Shown here: in pieces, positions 15,317 through 24,165 of the stretch | Position numbering within the stretch: position 1 is the stretch's first letter | How the letters are laid out: each line of letters begins with the position of its first letter | Assembly (NCBI GenBank): GCA_017470605.1 | Contig: JAFUYH010000030.1 | Location: 124,001-188,000, forward strand | Length of the DNA: 64,000 nucleotides | Reading direction: 5' to 3' | DNA from: Treponema sp. | Lineage (GTDB): Bacteria; Spirochaetota; Spirochaetia; Treponematales; Treponemataceae | The notes under the pieces: model-generated | Told to the model about the DNA's origin: nothing | Database searches by the model: none | What the model saw: the letters and a program-made list of their open reading frames with translations, nothing else | Program-made: the position numbers and the translations under genes

Positions 15317-17797
15317 ATGAAACCTATGGATTTTTTTCTAAATATTCGCATTGAACTTGGGTGTCTGGCAGTAATAACTTACATCGCTTTTGTTTTTTTT
15401 TCAGTAAAGAGAAGAAAAACCTATGTTCATAATCTATTCTCTTCTATAATTATCTGTTCTGTCTTTAATCTGATTTTTGACATCATTACAGTTTATACAG
15501 TTAACCATCTGGATACTGTTCCCTTGTTTCTAAATCATCTTTTTCATATTTTATTTGTTGGCTCCACAGCCGCAATTGTTTTCTGCACTTACCTGTATGC
15601 ACGAGCTCTGATTTATCCTGATAAGAAGGCAACCGTAATTTCCTGGATTCCATTTGTACTTTCTTTACTAAGTATTATCCTGCTTCCGATAAAATATGAA
15701 CTCGGTTCTCGCACGAATTATTCAGCAGGACTTGCAGTTCTTGCGGCATATGCATGCATTGTAATTTATTTTATTCTGATATTTATTCTCCTGGTAAGAT
15801 TTCATAAAACAATAGGTAAAAAACAGATTCGGGGAATTATAACGGCAATTCTTTCTATATTAATCGTAACTTCCATTCAGGCCATAATTCATGAATCGCT
15901 TGTTTCAAGTCTTGGTGTTTTAATGCTGAACATTGCATTTTTCTTTACTGTTGAAAATCCAGAATCAGCAATGATAGAAGAACTGGAATATGCAAAAGGA
16001 AAAGCTGATGAAGCAAACAAGGCTAAATCTAATTTTCTTGCAAATATGTCTCATGAAATCAGGACTCCAATTAATGCAATGCTGGGCATGGACGAAATGA
16101 TTTTAAGGGAAACCAATGATGATACGATTTTTAAATATGCTTCAAATATAAAAACAGCCGGCAACACACTGCTCTCACTTATAAATGATATTCTGGACTT
16201 TTCAAAAGTTGAAGCTGGAAAAATGGAAATTATTCCTGAACCTTATGATATTTCTTCAGTCATCATAGATATGGTAAACATGATGTCTGTAAAAGCAAAA
16301 GAAAAAGGTCTTGTACTTATTCTTCATGCAGAAAACTCACTGCCAAAAGGTCTTTTTGGTGACTCCATACGAATTAAACAGTGCGCAATGAATCTGCTTT
16401 CAAATGCCATCAAATATACAGAACATGGAACCGTTACATTTTCTATATCTCACACAAAAATAGATTCAGATAGCATTAAACTGCAAATCAGTGTAAAGGA
16501 TACAGGTTCCGGCATTAAGAAAGAAGAAATAGAAAAAATCGGAAGGCCTTTTGAAAGATTTGAAGAAACAAAATACAACACGATTGAAGGTTCAGGACTT
16601 GGCTTAAGTATTGTCTACCAACTGCTGAGTCTTATGAACAGCAAGCTTAAAATTAAATCAGAATATGGAAAAGGAACTGAATTTTCTTTTGAAATCATTC
16701 AGAAAGTTACAGACTGGACAGAAGTTGGTGGAATTGAAGAAGCATATAAATCAAACCTTACAAAAATAGTCCGCTATGAAGAACGACTGTTTGCACCACA
16801 GGCCCGGCTGCTTTTTATTGATGATACACAGATGAATCTGGATGTTGTAAAAGGTCTTTTAAAGCGGACCGAAATTCAGCTTGATACGGCGTTAAGTGGA
16901 AATAAAGCCCTTGAAATGGTAAAAAACAATGTATATGACATTATTTTTATAGACCATAGAATGCCTGTAATGGATGGAATTGAAACACTGCATGCCATGA
17001 TGGAAATGGAAGATAACCTTTGTATCGGGAAACCTTGCATAGCCCTGACCGCAAATGCCATTACAGGTGTAAAACAGATGTATCTGGAAGCAGGATTTAC
17101 AGATTATCTTTCAAAACCTGTAAATCCTGATAAACTGGAAGAAATGATCCGTCAATATCTGCCTCCCGAAAAAGTAAAAACAAAAGTCTCAAAAAAAGAC
17201 CGGCAGATTCTCTCCAACAACTATAAAAAAATTGACGGAATAGATATAGAAATGGGCTTACACTACAGCGGCTCAATGGATGTTCTTCAAAATGCTTTCA
17301 CGCAGTTTTATAATTCCATAGATGAAAACAGTAATGAACTTGAACGTCTGCTTTTAGCTGATGATATAAAAAATTACGGAATAAAGATTCACAGTCTGAA
17401 GAATACTTCAAGGTTAATAGGGGCAAAAACACTGTCCAATCAGGCAGAATATCTTGAATCCTGTGCAGAAAAAAATGATGTAGAATCTATAAATCAGACA
17501 AATCCCCTCTTACTTGAGCTTTACAGAAGCTATAAAGAGAAACTCAAGGATTTTGTAAAAATACAGACGGAACAAGAAGAATCTAATAAGGAAGCTCTTA
17601 CAGAGGCTGAAATTCACGCATTTACAAAGACACTTCTGGAATTAATTGAAAATTTTGACAGTCAGGGAATTGATAATCTGATTGATGAAACAAAAAAGAA
17701 AAAACTCCCGGACTCTTTTGCTGAAAAGTTCAAGAAAATCTGCTCTCTTGCAGAAAAGATTGATTATGAGGCACTGAAAGAAGTTTTAACTGAATAG
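15317..17797 (+). CDS. Hybrid sensor histidine kinase with receiver and Hpt domains
   Basis: An 826-residue inner-membrane phosphorelay protein. About seven hydrophobic helices fill residues 10-210, resembling a 7TM sensor. The HisKA domain has NFLANMSHEIRTPINAMLGM with phospho-accepting His246. The HATPase domain has the N box CAMNLLSNAIKYTE and G boxes DTGSGI and GSGLGLSIV. The receiver domain has LLFIDDTQMN, the phospho-Asp in IIFIDHRMPVMDGIE, and Lys in YLSKPVNP. An Hpt domain follows with KIHSLKNTSRLIGA (His). No output domain and no adjacent response regulator are seen, so the partner is elsewhere. Its stop is 3 bases from that of the convergent HipA-like gene. Confidence 0.92.
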   Translation: MKPMDFFLNIRIELGCLAVITYIAFVFFSVKRRKTYVHNLFSSIIICSVFNLIFDIITVYTVNHLDTVPLFLNHLFHILFVGSTAAIVFCTYLYARALIYPDKKATVISWIPFVLSLLSIILLPIKYELGSRTNYSAGLAVLAAYACIVIYFILIFILLVRFHKTIGKKQIRGIITAILSILIVTSIQAIIHESLVSSLGVLMLNIAFFFTVENPESAMIEELEYAKGKADEANKAKSNFLANMSHEIRTPINAMLGMDEMILRETNDDTIFKYASNIKTAGNTLLSLINDILDFSKVEAGKMEIIPEPYDISSVIIDMVNMMSVKAKEKGLVLILHAENSLPKGLFGDSIRIKQCAMNLLSNAIKYTEHGTVTFSISHTKIDSDSIKLQISVKDTGSGIKKEEIEKIGRPFERFEETKYNTIEGSGLGLSIVYQLLSLMNSKLKIKSEYGKGTEFSFEIIQKVTDWTEVGGIEEAYKSNLTKIVRYEERLFAPQARLLFIDDTQMNLDVVKGLLKRTEIQLDTALSGNKALEMVKNNVYDIIFIDHRMPVMDGIETLHAMMEMEDNLCIGKPCIALTANAITGVKQMYLEAGFTDYLSKPVNPDKLEEMIRQYLPPEKVKTKVSKKDRQILSNNYKKIDGIDIEMGLHYSGSMDVLQNAFTQFYNSIDENSNELERLLLADDIKNYGIKIHSLKNTSRLIGAKTLSNQAEYLESCAEKNDVESINQTNPLLLELYRSYKEKLKDFVKIQTEQEESNKEALTEAEIHAFTKTLLELIENFDSQGIDNLIDETKKKKLPDSFAEKFKKICSLAEKIDYEALKEVLTE

Positions 17798-17800
17798 AAA

Positions 17801-18952
17801 TTAAAATTCCCACTTGGCCTCAAAACCAAGGATTCTTTCACACTGAACGTTTTTTATCATATTCATTTGTGCAAGACGTTTTTCTGTAAATTTATCATCA
17901 CAAGGTACTGTCAGTTTTGTTTCACGGATTTCTTCTACACATTTTTTTATATCGGGAGTAAGAATTGCCCGGGCCGGAGCCACATAATTGCTTCCAATTA
18001 CAGGCCCTCTTGTTGAAAGGTATTCATCAAAATCAAGTTCTGTTCCATCAGGCGCAGTTCCAAAATCAAATCCCTCTTCTGCAAAAGGGACAAAGGCCAT
18101 ATTAAAATCAAAACAGGGATTTAATATACTTCGCTCAAAAGTTTCATTATTAACTAAAAATCCGAAATTTCCAAAATGGCGGTCGCAATTCAATGTAATG
18201 CAATCTGCAACAATCATTCTGCGGAAGGCATCTTCACTCTTGAATTCGCGGTAGAGTTCTAAAGTTTCCGGTAAACCATATTTTATACCATTCTTTAGAA
18301 AAAGGCTTATAGGTTTGTAGCCAAAATGTTCATCTGTAAAGAGTTTACAGTCAGAAACAACCCGACCGTCATATTTTATTAAAGAATATTTTACAGAATT
18401 ACACATTTTTTCAAATACCTGGCTTGCAAGAACTTCTCCGTAAGGCTCCAGTCCTGTATTTCTGGCCCCATCACTTCCAGTTTTTATAAGATGAATGCCG
18501 TCATCCTTATTTAGCCAGCATTTATCGTAAGCACCATCTGTTGTAAGCTCTGGAGAAGTTGTAGACATTTGAATTCCAAAGAGTCCGTTTCCGTCAAACG
18601 ATAATTTAGAAACAACTTCATCAAATTTATTTTCATAAAGATTAATCTGCTTCCAGTTTACGTCTTCTTTATTGCTTTTTACCCAGAGAGTATCTGTTAA
18701 AGAAAGACAATGTGTAAGGGCTATAAAACCGCTTTTAGTCTTTCCCCCGCACATTTCAAGAATTTTATTAACGTGAGTGCGATGTTTTGCAGAACTTCTG
18801 TTATCAACCCAAGAAGAAATTGGTTCGCACCAGAAAGGCAGGGTATTATATTCTTTTATAATCTTACAAAGTTCAAGTTCGCCTTCACCTTCTATAATGA
18901 AGTCACAAAGAGGAGTTTCTTTATTAATAAGCGTATATACGGTTGAATTCAT
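17801..18952 (-). CDS. HipA/CtkA-like serine/threonine kinase, no HipB partner
   Basis: About 383 residues. The kinase-like core shows the HipA-fold signatures: WLNKDDGIHLIKTGSDG (likely ATP-binding lysine), then ITLNCDRHFGNFGFLVN, matching the catalytic N-x-DRHxxN-x-G loop (Asp about 257, Asn about 262), and CFDFNMAF with the metal-binding Asp of a D(F/x)N-type motif. HipA toxins phosphorylate glutamyl-tRNA synthetase; CtkA of Helicobacter is a stand-alone relative. No small HTH antitoxin gene adjoins it, so it is more CtkA-like than a classic toxin-antitoxin pair. ATG at 18952 is preferred over TTG at 18955; no ribosome site, with an extended -10 box six bases upstream. Confidence 0.75.
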   Translation of the reverse strand: MNSTVYTLINKETPLCDFIIEGEGELELCKIIKEYNTLPFWCEPISSWVDNRSSAKHRTHVNKILEMCGGKTKSGFIALTHCLSLTDTLWVKSNKEDVNWKQINLYENKFDEVVSKLSFDGNGLFGIQMSTTSPELTTDGAYDKCWLNKDDGIHLIKTGSDGARNTGLEPYGEVLASQVFEKMCNSVKYSLIKYDGRVVSDCKLFTDEHFGYKPISLFLKNGIKYGLPETLELYREFKSEDAFRRMIVADCITLNCDRHFGNFGFLVNNETFERSILNPCFDFNMAFVPFAEEGFDFGTAPDGTELDFDEYLSTRGPVIGSNYVAPARAILTPDIKKCVEEIRETKLTVPCDDKFTEKRLAQMNMIKNVQCERILGFEAKWEF

Positions 18953-18958
18953 CAAGTT

Positions 18959-18967
18959 ATTATATCA
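18959..18967 (-). promoter_or_regulatory. Extended -10 promoter, candidate leaderless start for the HipA-like gene
   Basis: On minus, TGA-TATAAT (18967 to 18959), then six bases (AACTTG) and the ATG at 18952. The expected RNA start coincides with the A of the ATG. The -35 position holds only TTTATA. No Shine-Dalgarno. Confidence 0.65.
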
Positions 18968-18992
18968 TAGAGAAATAAAAATATAAACTTCA

Positions 18993-19037
18993 ATTTTCGG
19001 CTTTTAACTTTGACAGTAAAGCCGAAAAATCAATAAT
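18993..19037 (+). promoter_or_regulatory. Promoter with operator-like inverted repeat upstream of the polysaccharide locus
   Basis: TTTTCGGCTTT (18994-19004) and AAAGCCGAAAA (19018-19028) form an 11-bp inverted repeat with a 13-nt centre. The centre contains a perfect -35 TTGACA (19010-19015), followed after 16 nt by AATAAT (19032-19037). The repeat thus brackets the -35 box, as a repressor operator would. The predicted leader is about 45 nt with no Shine-Dalgarno before the ATG at 19091. Sequence pattern seen; regulation inferred. Confidence 0.5.
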
Positions 19038-19090
19038 TTGATATGAGATATGTGTAGATTTTATTAAGATTAAGTGTTACTCTCAAATCT

Positions 19091-20830
19091 ATGAAAATCA
19101 AAATGACTGATTCTTTTTTTAGAAAGCACGTACAGTTTTCAATATGCTTAATTTCAATATTTTTTTCTTTCTCACTGTTTTCTCAGGAATCACTAAAATC
19201 AACAGAAGAGGAATATTATGATTTTCTGTCTCTGACGGGTATAGTAGACCGCCCTACCCTGGGCTACCGAACTTTAAGCGACAGTGTCTGGATTTTTAAC
19301 GATATAGAAAGTTTTGAAGAAAACGAAGACGGAACTTTTACAAAGGTCCGCATTCCAGGGCAGGAATCATCCGGCAATATCTGGAAAAACAACAACCTTG
19401 GAAGTTGGAAAACTCTCTGGCAGCCAGAAAATATTTCTTCAAATTTCTTTATGAGAGGACTGAAACAGGGGCTTTTCCTGAAAATCTACGGCCCTGAATG
19501 GTTCAACAGCTATAACTCTGCCGCCCCTTATGGTCAGAACGACGGTGCTTTATGGCAGGGCAAAGGATATAACACAGCACTAACCGGCGGGCTCAGGCTA
19601 GAAGGCTACGGCTTTGAGCTTACCTTTAAGCCGCAGCTTAGTTTCAGCCAGAATCTGGAGTTTGAGTATCTTCCAGGGGTATGTGGAAGTGAGTACAGTT
19701 ATTTTACACAAAACGGTGGATCTATAGATTTAGTTCAACGATATGGAAATACTTCTTTTTGGAATTATGACTGGGGAGATTCCGAACTTCGCTGGACATG
19801 GAACACTTTTACAATTGGCTTTGGAAGTCAGAATCCTTGGTTAGGACCAGCCTGGTTAAACCCGATGCTAGGAAGTAACAATGCAGCTGGGTATCCAAAG
19901 TTTGATATAGGATTAAGAAAAACTCAGGTAATTATTCCAGGACTTGACTGGAATCTTGGTTATATAGAAGGTAGACTTTGGGTAGGCAAACTAAGTCAAT
20001 CAGATTATTTTAATATTCCATCTTACCCATTCGATACAATGATTACAGCAATGTCTGCCTCTTATTCACCATCTTTTATTCCAAGACTATCAGTAGGATT
20101 AAACAGAATATTTCTAACAAGATGGAATAAAAATAATTTGAAGTATTCTTTACGCCTTTTTACTGCATCCAAGGCAAATGATGTCTATGGAGACGGAGAA
20201 GATCAGAAAATTTCTATATTTGCTGACTGGTATTTTCCAAATGCAGGTTTTGAAATATATATAGAATATGGACTTGATGACTTTTCAACCTATCCATTAC
20301 AAAATTTCTTTCATACAGGAATTTATACTGTAGGAATAAAGCAGAAACTTCCACACAATGGAGAATTAATTGTAGAATTAAATAATTTTGAGATGTCTCA
20401 AGATTTTCAGCTCCAATGGCCTTACGGCGGTTATTATACACATGGTAAAATTCTTACAGGATATACAAACAAGGGGCAATCTTTAGGAGCTGGAACAGGG
20501 CTCTTCGGTAATAGTCAGTATTTTGGCTATACAATCCATTATCCAAAAGGCAATTCAACTTTTTTTATACACAGATTCTGTCCTAATAATAATTATGTTT
20601 ATAATATGGCAGTAACGACAAATGCTTCAAAACCATCTTCCATCTGGGAAATATATTGGGCAAATTTTGAAGCTTACATTTCTTTTGGAACAGATTCTAC
20701 GTTTTATATTTCAAAAGATTTCAGTATTGATTTAGGCATCTCTATTATACATATTGCTAACAATATGTATAATAGAGGAATAAGAACAAATTCTATATCT
20801 TTTACATTTAATACTAAATATAATTTCTAA
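19091..20830 (+). CDS. Wzi-like outer-membrane beta-barrel protein
   Basis: A 579-residue protein with an N-terminal signal (hydrophobic FSICLISIFFSFSLFS, cleavage near SLFSQ). The mature protein is rich in alternating aromatic beta strands. Hallmarks recalled from capsule-assembly Wzi proteins are NDGALWQGKGYNTALTGGLR, WLNPMLGSNNAAGYPKFDIGL and later FADWYFPNAGFEIYIEYGLDD. Wzi is an outer-membrane lectin that anchors capsule at the cell surface. It ends in NTKYNF with a C-terminal Phe, common in barrels. It opens the polysaccharide locus, 22 bases before wzx. No ribosome site precedes either the ATG at 19091 or that at 19103, so the exact start is uncertain. Confidence 0.72.
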   Translation: MKIKMTDSFFRKHVQFSICLISIFFSFSLFSQESLKSTEEEYYDFLSLTGIVDRPTLGYRTLSDSVWIFNDIESFEENEDGTFTKVRIPGQESSGNIWKNNNLGSWKTLWQPENISSNFFMRGLKQGLFLKIYGPEWFNSYNSAAPYGQNDGALWQGKGYNTALTGGLRLEGYGFELTFKPQLSFSQNLEFEYLPGVCGSEYSYFTQNGGSIDLVQRYGNTSFWNYDWGDSELRWTWNTFTIGFGSQNPWLGPAWLNPMLGSNNAAGYPKFDIGLRKTQVIIPGLDWNLGYIEGRLWVGKLSQSDYFNIPSYPFDTMITAMSASYSPSFIPRLSVGLNRIFLTRWNKNNLKYSLRLFTASKANDVYGDGEDQKISIFADWYFPNAGFEIYIEYGLDDFSTYPLQNFFHTGIYTVGIKQKLPHNGELIVELNNFEMSQDFQLQWPYGGYYTHGKILTGYTNKGQSLGAGTGLFGNSQYFGYTIHYPKGNSTFFIHRFCPNNNYVYNMAVTTNASKPSSIWEIYWANFEAYISFGTDSTFYISKDFSIDLGISIIHIANNMYNRGIRTNSISFTFNTKYNF

Positions 20831-20852
20831 AAATATACAAGGCATAAGTTTT

Positions 20853-22301
20853 ATGGAACAGATGAAATCCTTAAAGAAAAATTCTTTTTACTCATTTTTG
20901 AATGCTTTTTCTACACTGATCTTTCCTCTAATTACTTTTCCGTATGCCAGTCGTATTTTACATCCAGAAGGTATAGGTCAAGTAAATTTCGCAGTTTCAA
21001 TTGAAAGTTATTTTTCTATGCTTGCAGGATTAGGAATGGGAGGTTATGCAACTAGAGAAGCGTCCAAAATAAGAGACAATAAATATGAACTGTCAAAATT
21101 CTGCAAAGAAATGCTTGCAATAAGTTTTATATCAATGATAATTTCATACAGTTTGCTTTTCGGTTGTGTTTTTTTTATTCCTAAACTTTATTCGTATAGA
21201 ATATTAATTCTTGTTAGGAGTATGAATATCTTTTTTACAACTATAGGAATTGAATGGTTATATAGAGCAGAAGAAGATTTCAAATATATAACATTAAGAT
21301 CTCTTTTTTTTAAAATTTCAGGACTCGCTTTTTTATTTATTTTTGTAAAAAATCAAACTGACACAGTTGCCTATACATTATTTGGAATTCTAACTTCAGT
21401 TGCTTCAAACATATGTAATTTGTTCCATTCAAGAAAATTTATTAGCTATACACAAAAATGTAAACTAGAATTAAAAAAACATATTAAATATCTATTTACC
21501 TTTTTTGGTATAGGCTTAGTTACAAGTTTATATACAATTCTTGATACATCAATGCTTGGCTTTCTTTCAAATGACACACAAGTAGGATTTTACAGTGCTG
21601 CAACAAGAATTAATAAACTTGTAGTAGGAGTTTTATCAGCTACAGCTAGCGTTTTACTTCCTCGCATGACATATTACAAAGAGCATGATGAAATAGAAAA
21701 AATTAAAGCTCTTTCTCAAAAAAGCATTTCTATTATGATTTTATTGGCTCTTCCAATGTCAATTGGTTTAATATTCCTTGCGAAGCCTCTTATTTATATT
21801 TTTAGTGGAGAACTTTTTTTGGATGCAACAATAGCGATGAATATCATTTCTCCAATTATTTTGACTATAGGAATTGCAACAATAACAGGTTCTCAACTTT
21901 TACCTTCTCTAGGAAAAGAAAAGGCATCACTTATTTCTTATAGTGTTGGGGCAGCATTAAATATAACCATGAACACAATTTTTATTCCAAAAATGGGGGC
22001 AACAGGAGCTGCAATTGGAACTCTTGTTGCTGAATTATCTATTACAATCGTTCAATTATATTTTGCACGAAAATATCTAAATATAAAAATTCTGAAGACT
22101 GTATTGCAGAGTGTTATTTGCTGTATTCCGATGACCAGCATTCTTTTTATGATTTCATTATTTATAAAAAAACCAATTCTTAATGTTATTATTTCAATTA
22201 TAACTAGTATTCCAGTTTATGCACTTTTCCTTGCAATACAAAAAAATGAATATTATATGGAAATAAAACAATTGATTATGTTAAAAATGAAAAAATCATA
22301 A
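20853..22301 (+). CDS. wzx: Oligosaccharide flippase, Wzx/RfbX family
   Basis: Moves undecaprenyl-diphosphate-linked oligosaccharide repeat units across the inner membrane. It has 482 residues with about 12-14 hydrophobic helices. The start KKNSFYSFLNAFSTLIFPLITFPYASRIL is the typical Polysacc_synt N-terminus, and GIGQVNFAVSIESYFSMLAGLG continues the pattern. The C-terminal half has MGATGAAIGTLVAE, also typical. No Wzy polymerase or Wzz length regulator is evident nearby. Ribosome site weak (AAGG, 13 bases upstream). From here to about 29 kb codon use is very AT-rich. Confidence 0.88.
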   Translation: MEQMKSLKKNSFYSFLNAFSTLIFPLITFPYASRILHPEGIGQVNFAVSIESYFSMLAGLGMGGYATREASKIRDNKYELSKFCKEMLAISFISMIISYSLLFGCVFFIPKLYSYRILILVRSMNIFFTTIGIEWLYRAEEDFKYITLRSLFFKISGLAFLFIFVKNQTDTVAYTLFGILTSVASNICNLFHSRKFISYTQKCKLELKKHIKYLFTFFGIGLVTSLYTILDTSMLGFLSNDTQVGFYSAATRINKLVVGVLSATASVLLPRMTYYKEHDEIEKIKALSQKSISIMILLALPMSIGLIFLAKPLIYIFSGELFLDATIAMNIISPIILTIGIATITGSQLLPSLGKEKASLISYSVGAALNITMNTIFIPKMGATGAAIGTLVAELSITIVQLYFARKYLNIKILKTVLQSVICCIPMTSILFMISLFIKKPILNVIISIITSIPVYALFLAIQKNEYYMEIKQLIMLKMKKS

Positions 22302-22326
22302 CTTTTTTATTATTTTTATCCATTAT

Positions 22327-22355
22327 TTGAAGTTCTAATTATTATATGGTAAAAT
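22327..22355 (+). promoter_or_regulatory. Sigma-70-type promoter inside the polysaccharide locus
   Basis: TTGAAG (22327-22332), 17-nt spacer, TAAAAT (22350-22355), with TG one base before the -10 box (extended -10). The expected RNA start near 22362 leaves a 20-nt leader with the AGGAG ribosome site of the 22383 gene. It would let the polyol module be expressed separately from wzx. Confidence 0.6.
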
Positions 22356-22382
22356 GAGCAATTAATGTAAGGAGATTCATTT

Positions 22383-23102
22383 ATGAATATAGCACTTATC
22401 ATTGCTGGTGGAGTCGGAAACAGAATGGGCCAAGACATTCCAAAACAATTTCTAACAGTTAATGAAAAACCTGTAATTATATATACACTAGAAACTTTTC
22501 AAAATCATAATGAAATTGATGTAATTGCCGTTGTATGCTTATCAGGTTGGGAGACAGTTCTACAGTCATATGCAAATCAGTTTAATATCACAAAACTAAA
22601 ATATATAATTTCAGGAGGAGATTGTGGTCAGGCCTCAATAAGGAACGGAGTGTACGAATTAGAAAAACATTTTGCAGAAGATGATATTGTATTAATTCAT
22701 GATGCAATTCGACCTATGGTTTCTGGTGAAATAATATCAGACTGTCTAGAAAAGACAAAATTATTAGGCAATGCAATTACTTGCATTCCTTGTGCCGAAG
22801 CTATGCTCCAAACAACAGATGGCAAAACATCATGCGGAAGCTATCCGCGAGATAATTTAAAACGTACGCAAACCCCTCAAGGTTTTCATTTAAAAGATAT
22901 ATGTAATTTACATAGAGAAGCATTAAAAAAAGGGATTACAAACTCAGTTGCATCCTGTACACTAATGATTGAACTTGGTAAACAAGTACATTTCTCAAAA
23001 GGCTCTGAAAAAAACATCAAACTTACAACAATTGAAGATATCGATATTTTTAAGGCTCTACTTTCTGCAAAACGTTCTGAATGGCTAAAATCTAAGGAAT
23101 AA
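22383..23102 (+). CDS. IspD/TarI-family cytidylyltransferase, probably making a CDP-polyol
   Basis: Transfers CMP from CTP to a sugar-alcohol or MEP phosphate. It has 239 residues. The nucleotide loop is IALIIAGGVGNRMGQDIPKQFL; the AGG form is closer to TarI (ribitol-5-phosphate cytidylyltransferase) than to the AAG form usual in IspD. DIVLIHDAIRPMVS and LKRTQTPQGFHLKDI are conserved family blocks. The neighbours are an SDR enzyme and a TagF-like polyol-phosphate transferase, which argues for CDP-polyol synthesis rather than the MEP pathway. The alternative, that this is the genome's only IspD, cannot be excluded from the window. AGGAG lies 9 bases upstream. Confidence 0.8.
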   Translation: MNIALIIAGGVGNRMGQDIPKQFLTVNEKPVIIYTLETFQNHNEIDVIAVVCLSGWETVLQSYANQFNITKLKYIISGGDCGQASIRNGVYELEKHFAEDDIVLIHDAIRPMVSGEIISDCLEKTKLLGNAITCIPCAEAMLQTTDGKTSCGSYPRDNLKRTQTPQGFHLKDICNLHREALKKGITNSVASCTLMIELGKQVHFSKGSEKNIKLTTIEDIDIFKALLSAKRSEWLKSKE

Positions 23103-23112
23103 TAACATAAAA

Positions 23113-24165
23113 ATGCTTTTAACTAAATCTGAATTATATATAAAAGATATAAATAACATCATAAAATCTTTTGATTTTATGAATCTTAAAAATAAAAAAA
23201 TCTTTATCACAGGTTGTAATGGATTAATATGCTCTGCCATAGTTGATTTACTTTGGATGTTAAATAAATCTGAAAATCTTAATATATCTTTATTCTTAGC
23301 CAGTAGAAATGTTGAAAAAACAAAAAAAAGATTTCATTTTACATCAGAAAATAACGTTATTTTAGTACCATATGATGCAACTGTTCCTTTTATAAATAAT
23401 TATAATTGTGATTATTATATTTTAGGTGCTAGCAACGCAAGTCCAGAATTATTCATAAAAGAACCAGTTCAAACAATGAATTCAAATCTTTTTGGTCTAC
23501 AAGAAATATTAAAATCGTGCATAAAAACAAATGCGAAAATTTTATATATTTCAAGTAGCGAAGTTTATGGTAGAATAACAAAAAAAACACCATTAAAAGA
23601 AAAAGATTATGGCTTTATGGATATACTAAATCCTCGTTCTTCTTATGGAATGTCAAAAAGAGCCGCAGAAACCCTGTGTACATCTTATACAACTCAATAT
23701 GGTTTAAATATCGTAATTGCCCGCCCAGGACATATATATGGTCCAACGGCCAGCAAAAATGATAAAAGAGTTTCATCATCTTTTATGTTTGATGCTGCAG
23801 AGGGTAAAAATTTAATACTAAAAAGTAAAGGAGAACAGATTCGTTCATATACTTATTGTTTAGACTGTGCATCAGCTCTATTATTTATTTTAATTTATGG
23901 TAAAACTGGTGAAGCATATAACGTTTCTAATCCACATTCAATTTGTACAATTGCAGATATGGCTTCGTATTATGCTAAATATGCTGGTACACAATTGTAT
24001 TTTGAATTACCAAAAGAAAATGAAGTTCTTACTTTTAATCCAATGAAAAATTCAAGTCTTAATAGCATCAAACTTGAAGCATTAGGATGGAAAGCGTTAC
24101 TATCAAAAGAAGAGGGCTTTGAACATAGCATTTATATAACAAAGGACATAATTTCTATATGTTAA
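23113..24165 (+). CDS. NAD(P)-dependent epimerase/dehydratase, extended SDR
   Basis: A 350-residue nucleotide-sugar or polyol enzyme. A Rossmann start lies at about residues 28-40: KKIFITGCNGLICSAIVDLL, a GxxGxxxx pattern with Cys/Leu variations. The active site has ISSSEVYG (Ser) and YGMSKRAAETL (Tyr-x-x-x-Lys), and RPGHIYGP follows. The overall pattern is close to UDP-glucuronate decarboxylase/dTDP-glucose dehydratase-like SDRs. It lies between a TarI-like cytidylyltransferase and a TagF-like transferase, so it may make or modify the polyol precursor; that role is inferred. It overlaps the next gene by 7 bases. Confidence 0.78.
   Translation: MLLTKSELYIKDINNIIKSFDFMNLKNKKIFITGCNGLICSAIVDLLWMLNKSENLNISLFLASRNVEKTKKRFHFTSENNVILVPYDATVPFINNYNCDYYILGASNASPELFIKEPVQTMNSNLFGLQEILKSCIKTNAKILYISSSEVYGRITKKTPLKEKDYGFMDILNPRSSYGMSKRAAETLCTSYTTQYGLNIVIARPGHIYGPTASKNDKRVSSSFMFDAAEGKNLILKSKGEQIRSYTYCLDCASALLFILIYGKTGEAYNVSNPHSICTIADMASYYAKYAGTQLYFELPKENEVLTFNPMKNSSLNSIKLEALGWKALLSKEEGFEHSIYITKDIISIC

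Noticed and set aside
19084-19091. A leaderless promoter (TGTTACTCT) for the 19091 gene
   Set aside because: The -10 match is weak; the TTGACA-16-AATAAT promoter further upstream is stronger, so this gene was not counted among the leaderless candidates.
22383-23102. Calling this simply ispD of the MEP pathway
   Set aside because: The family is shared, but the AGG loop and the SDR and TagF-like neighbours fit CDP-polyol synthesis better; kept as an alternative in the annotation.
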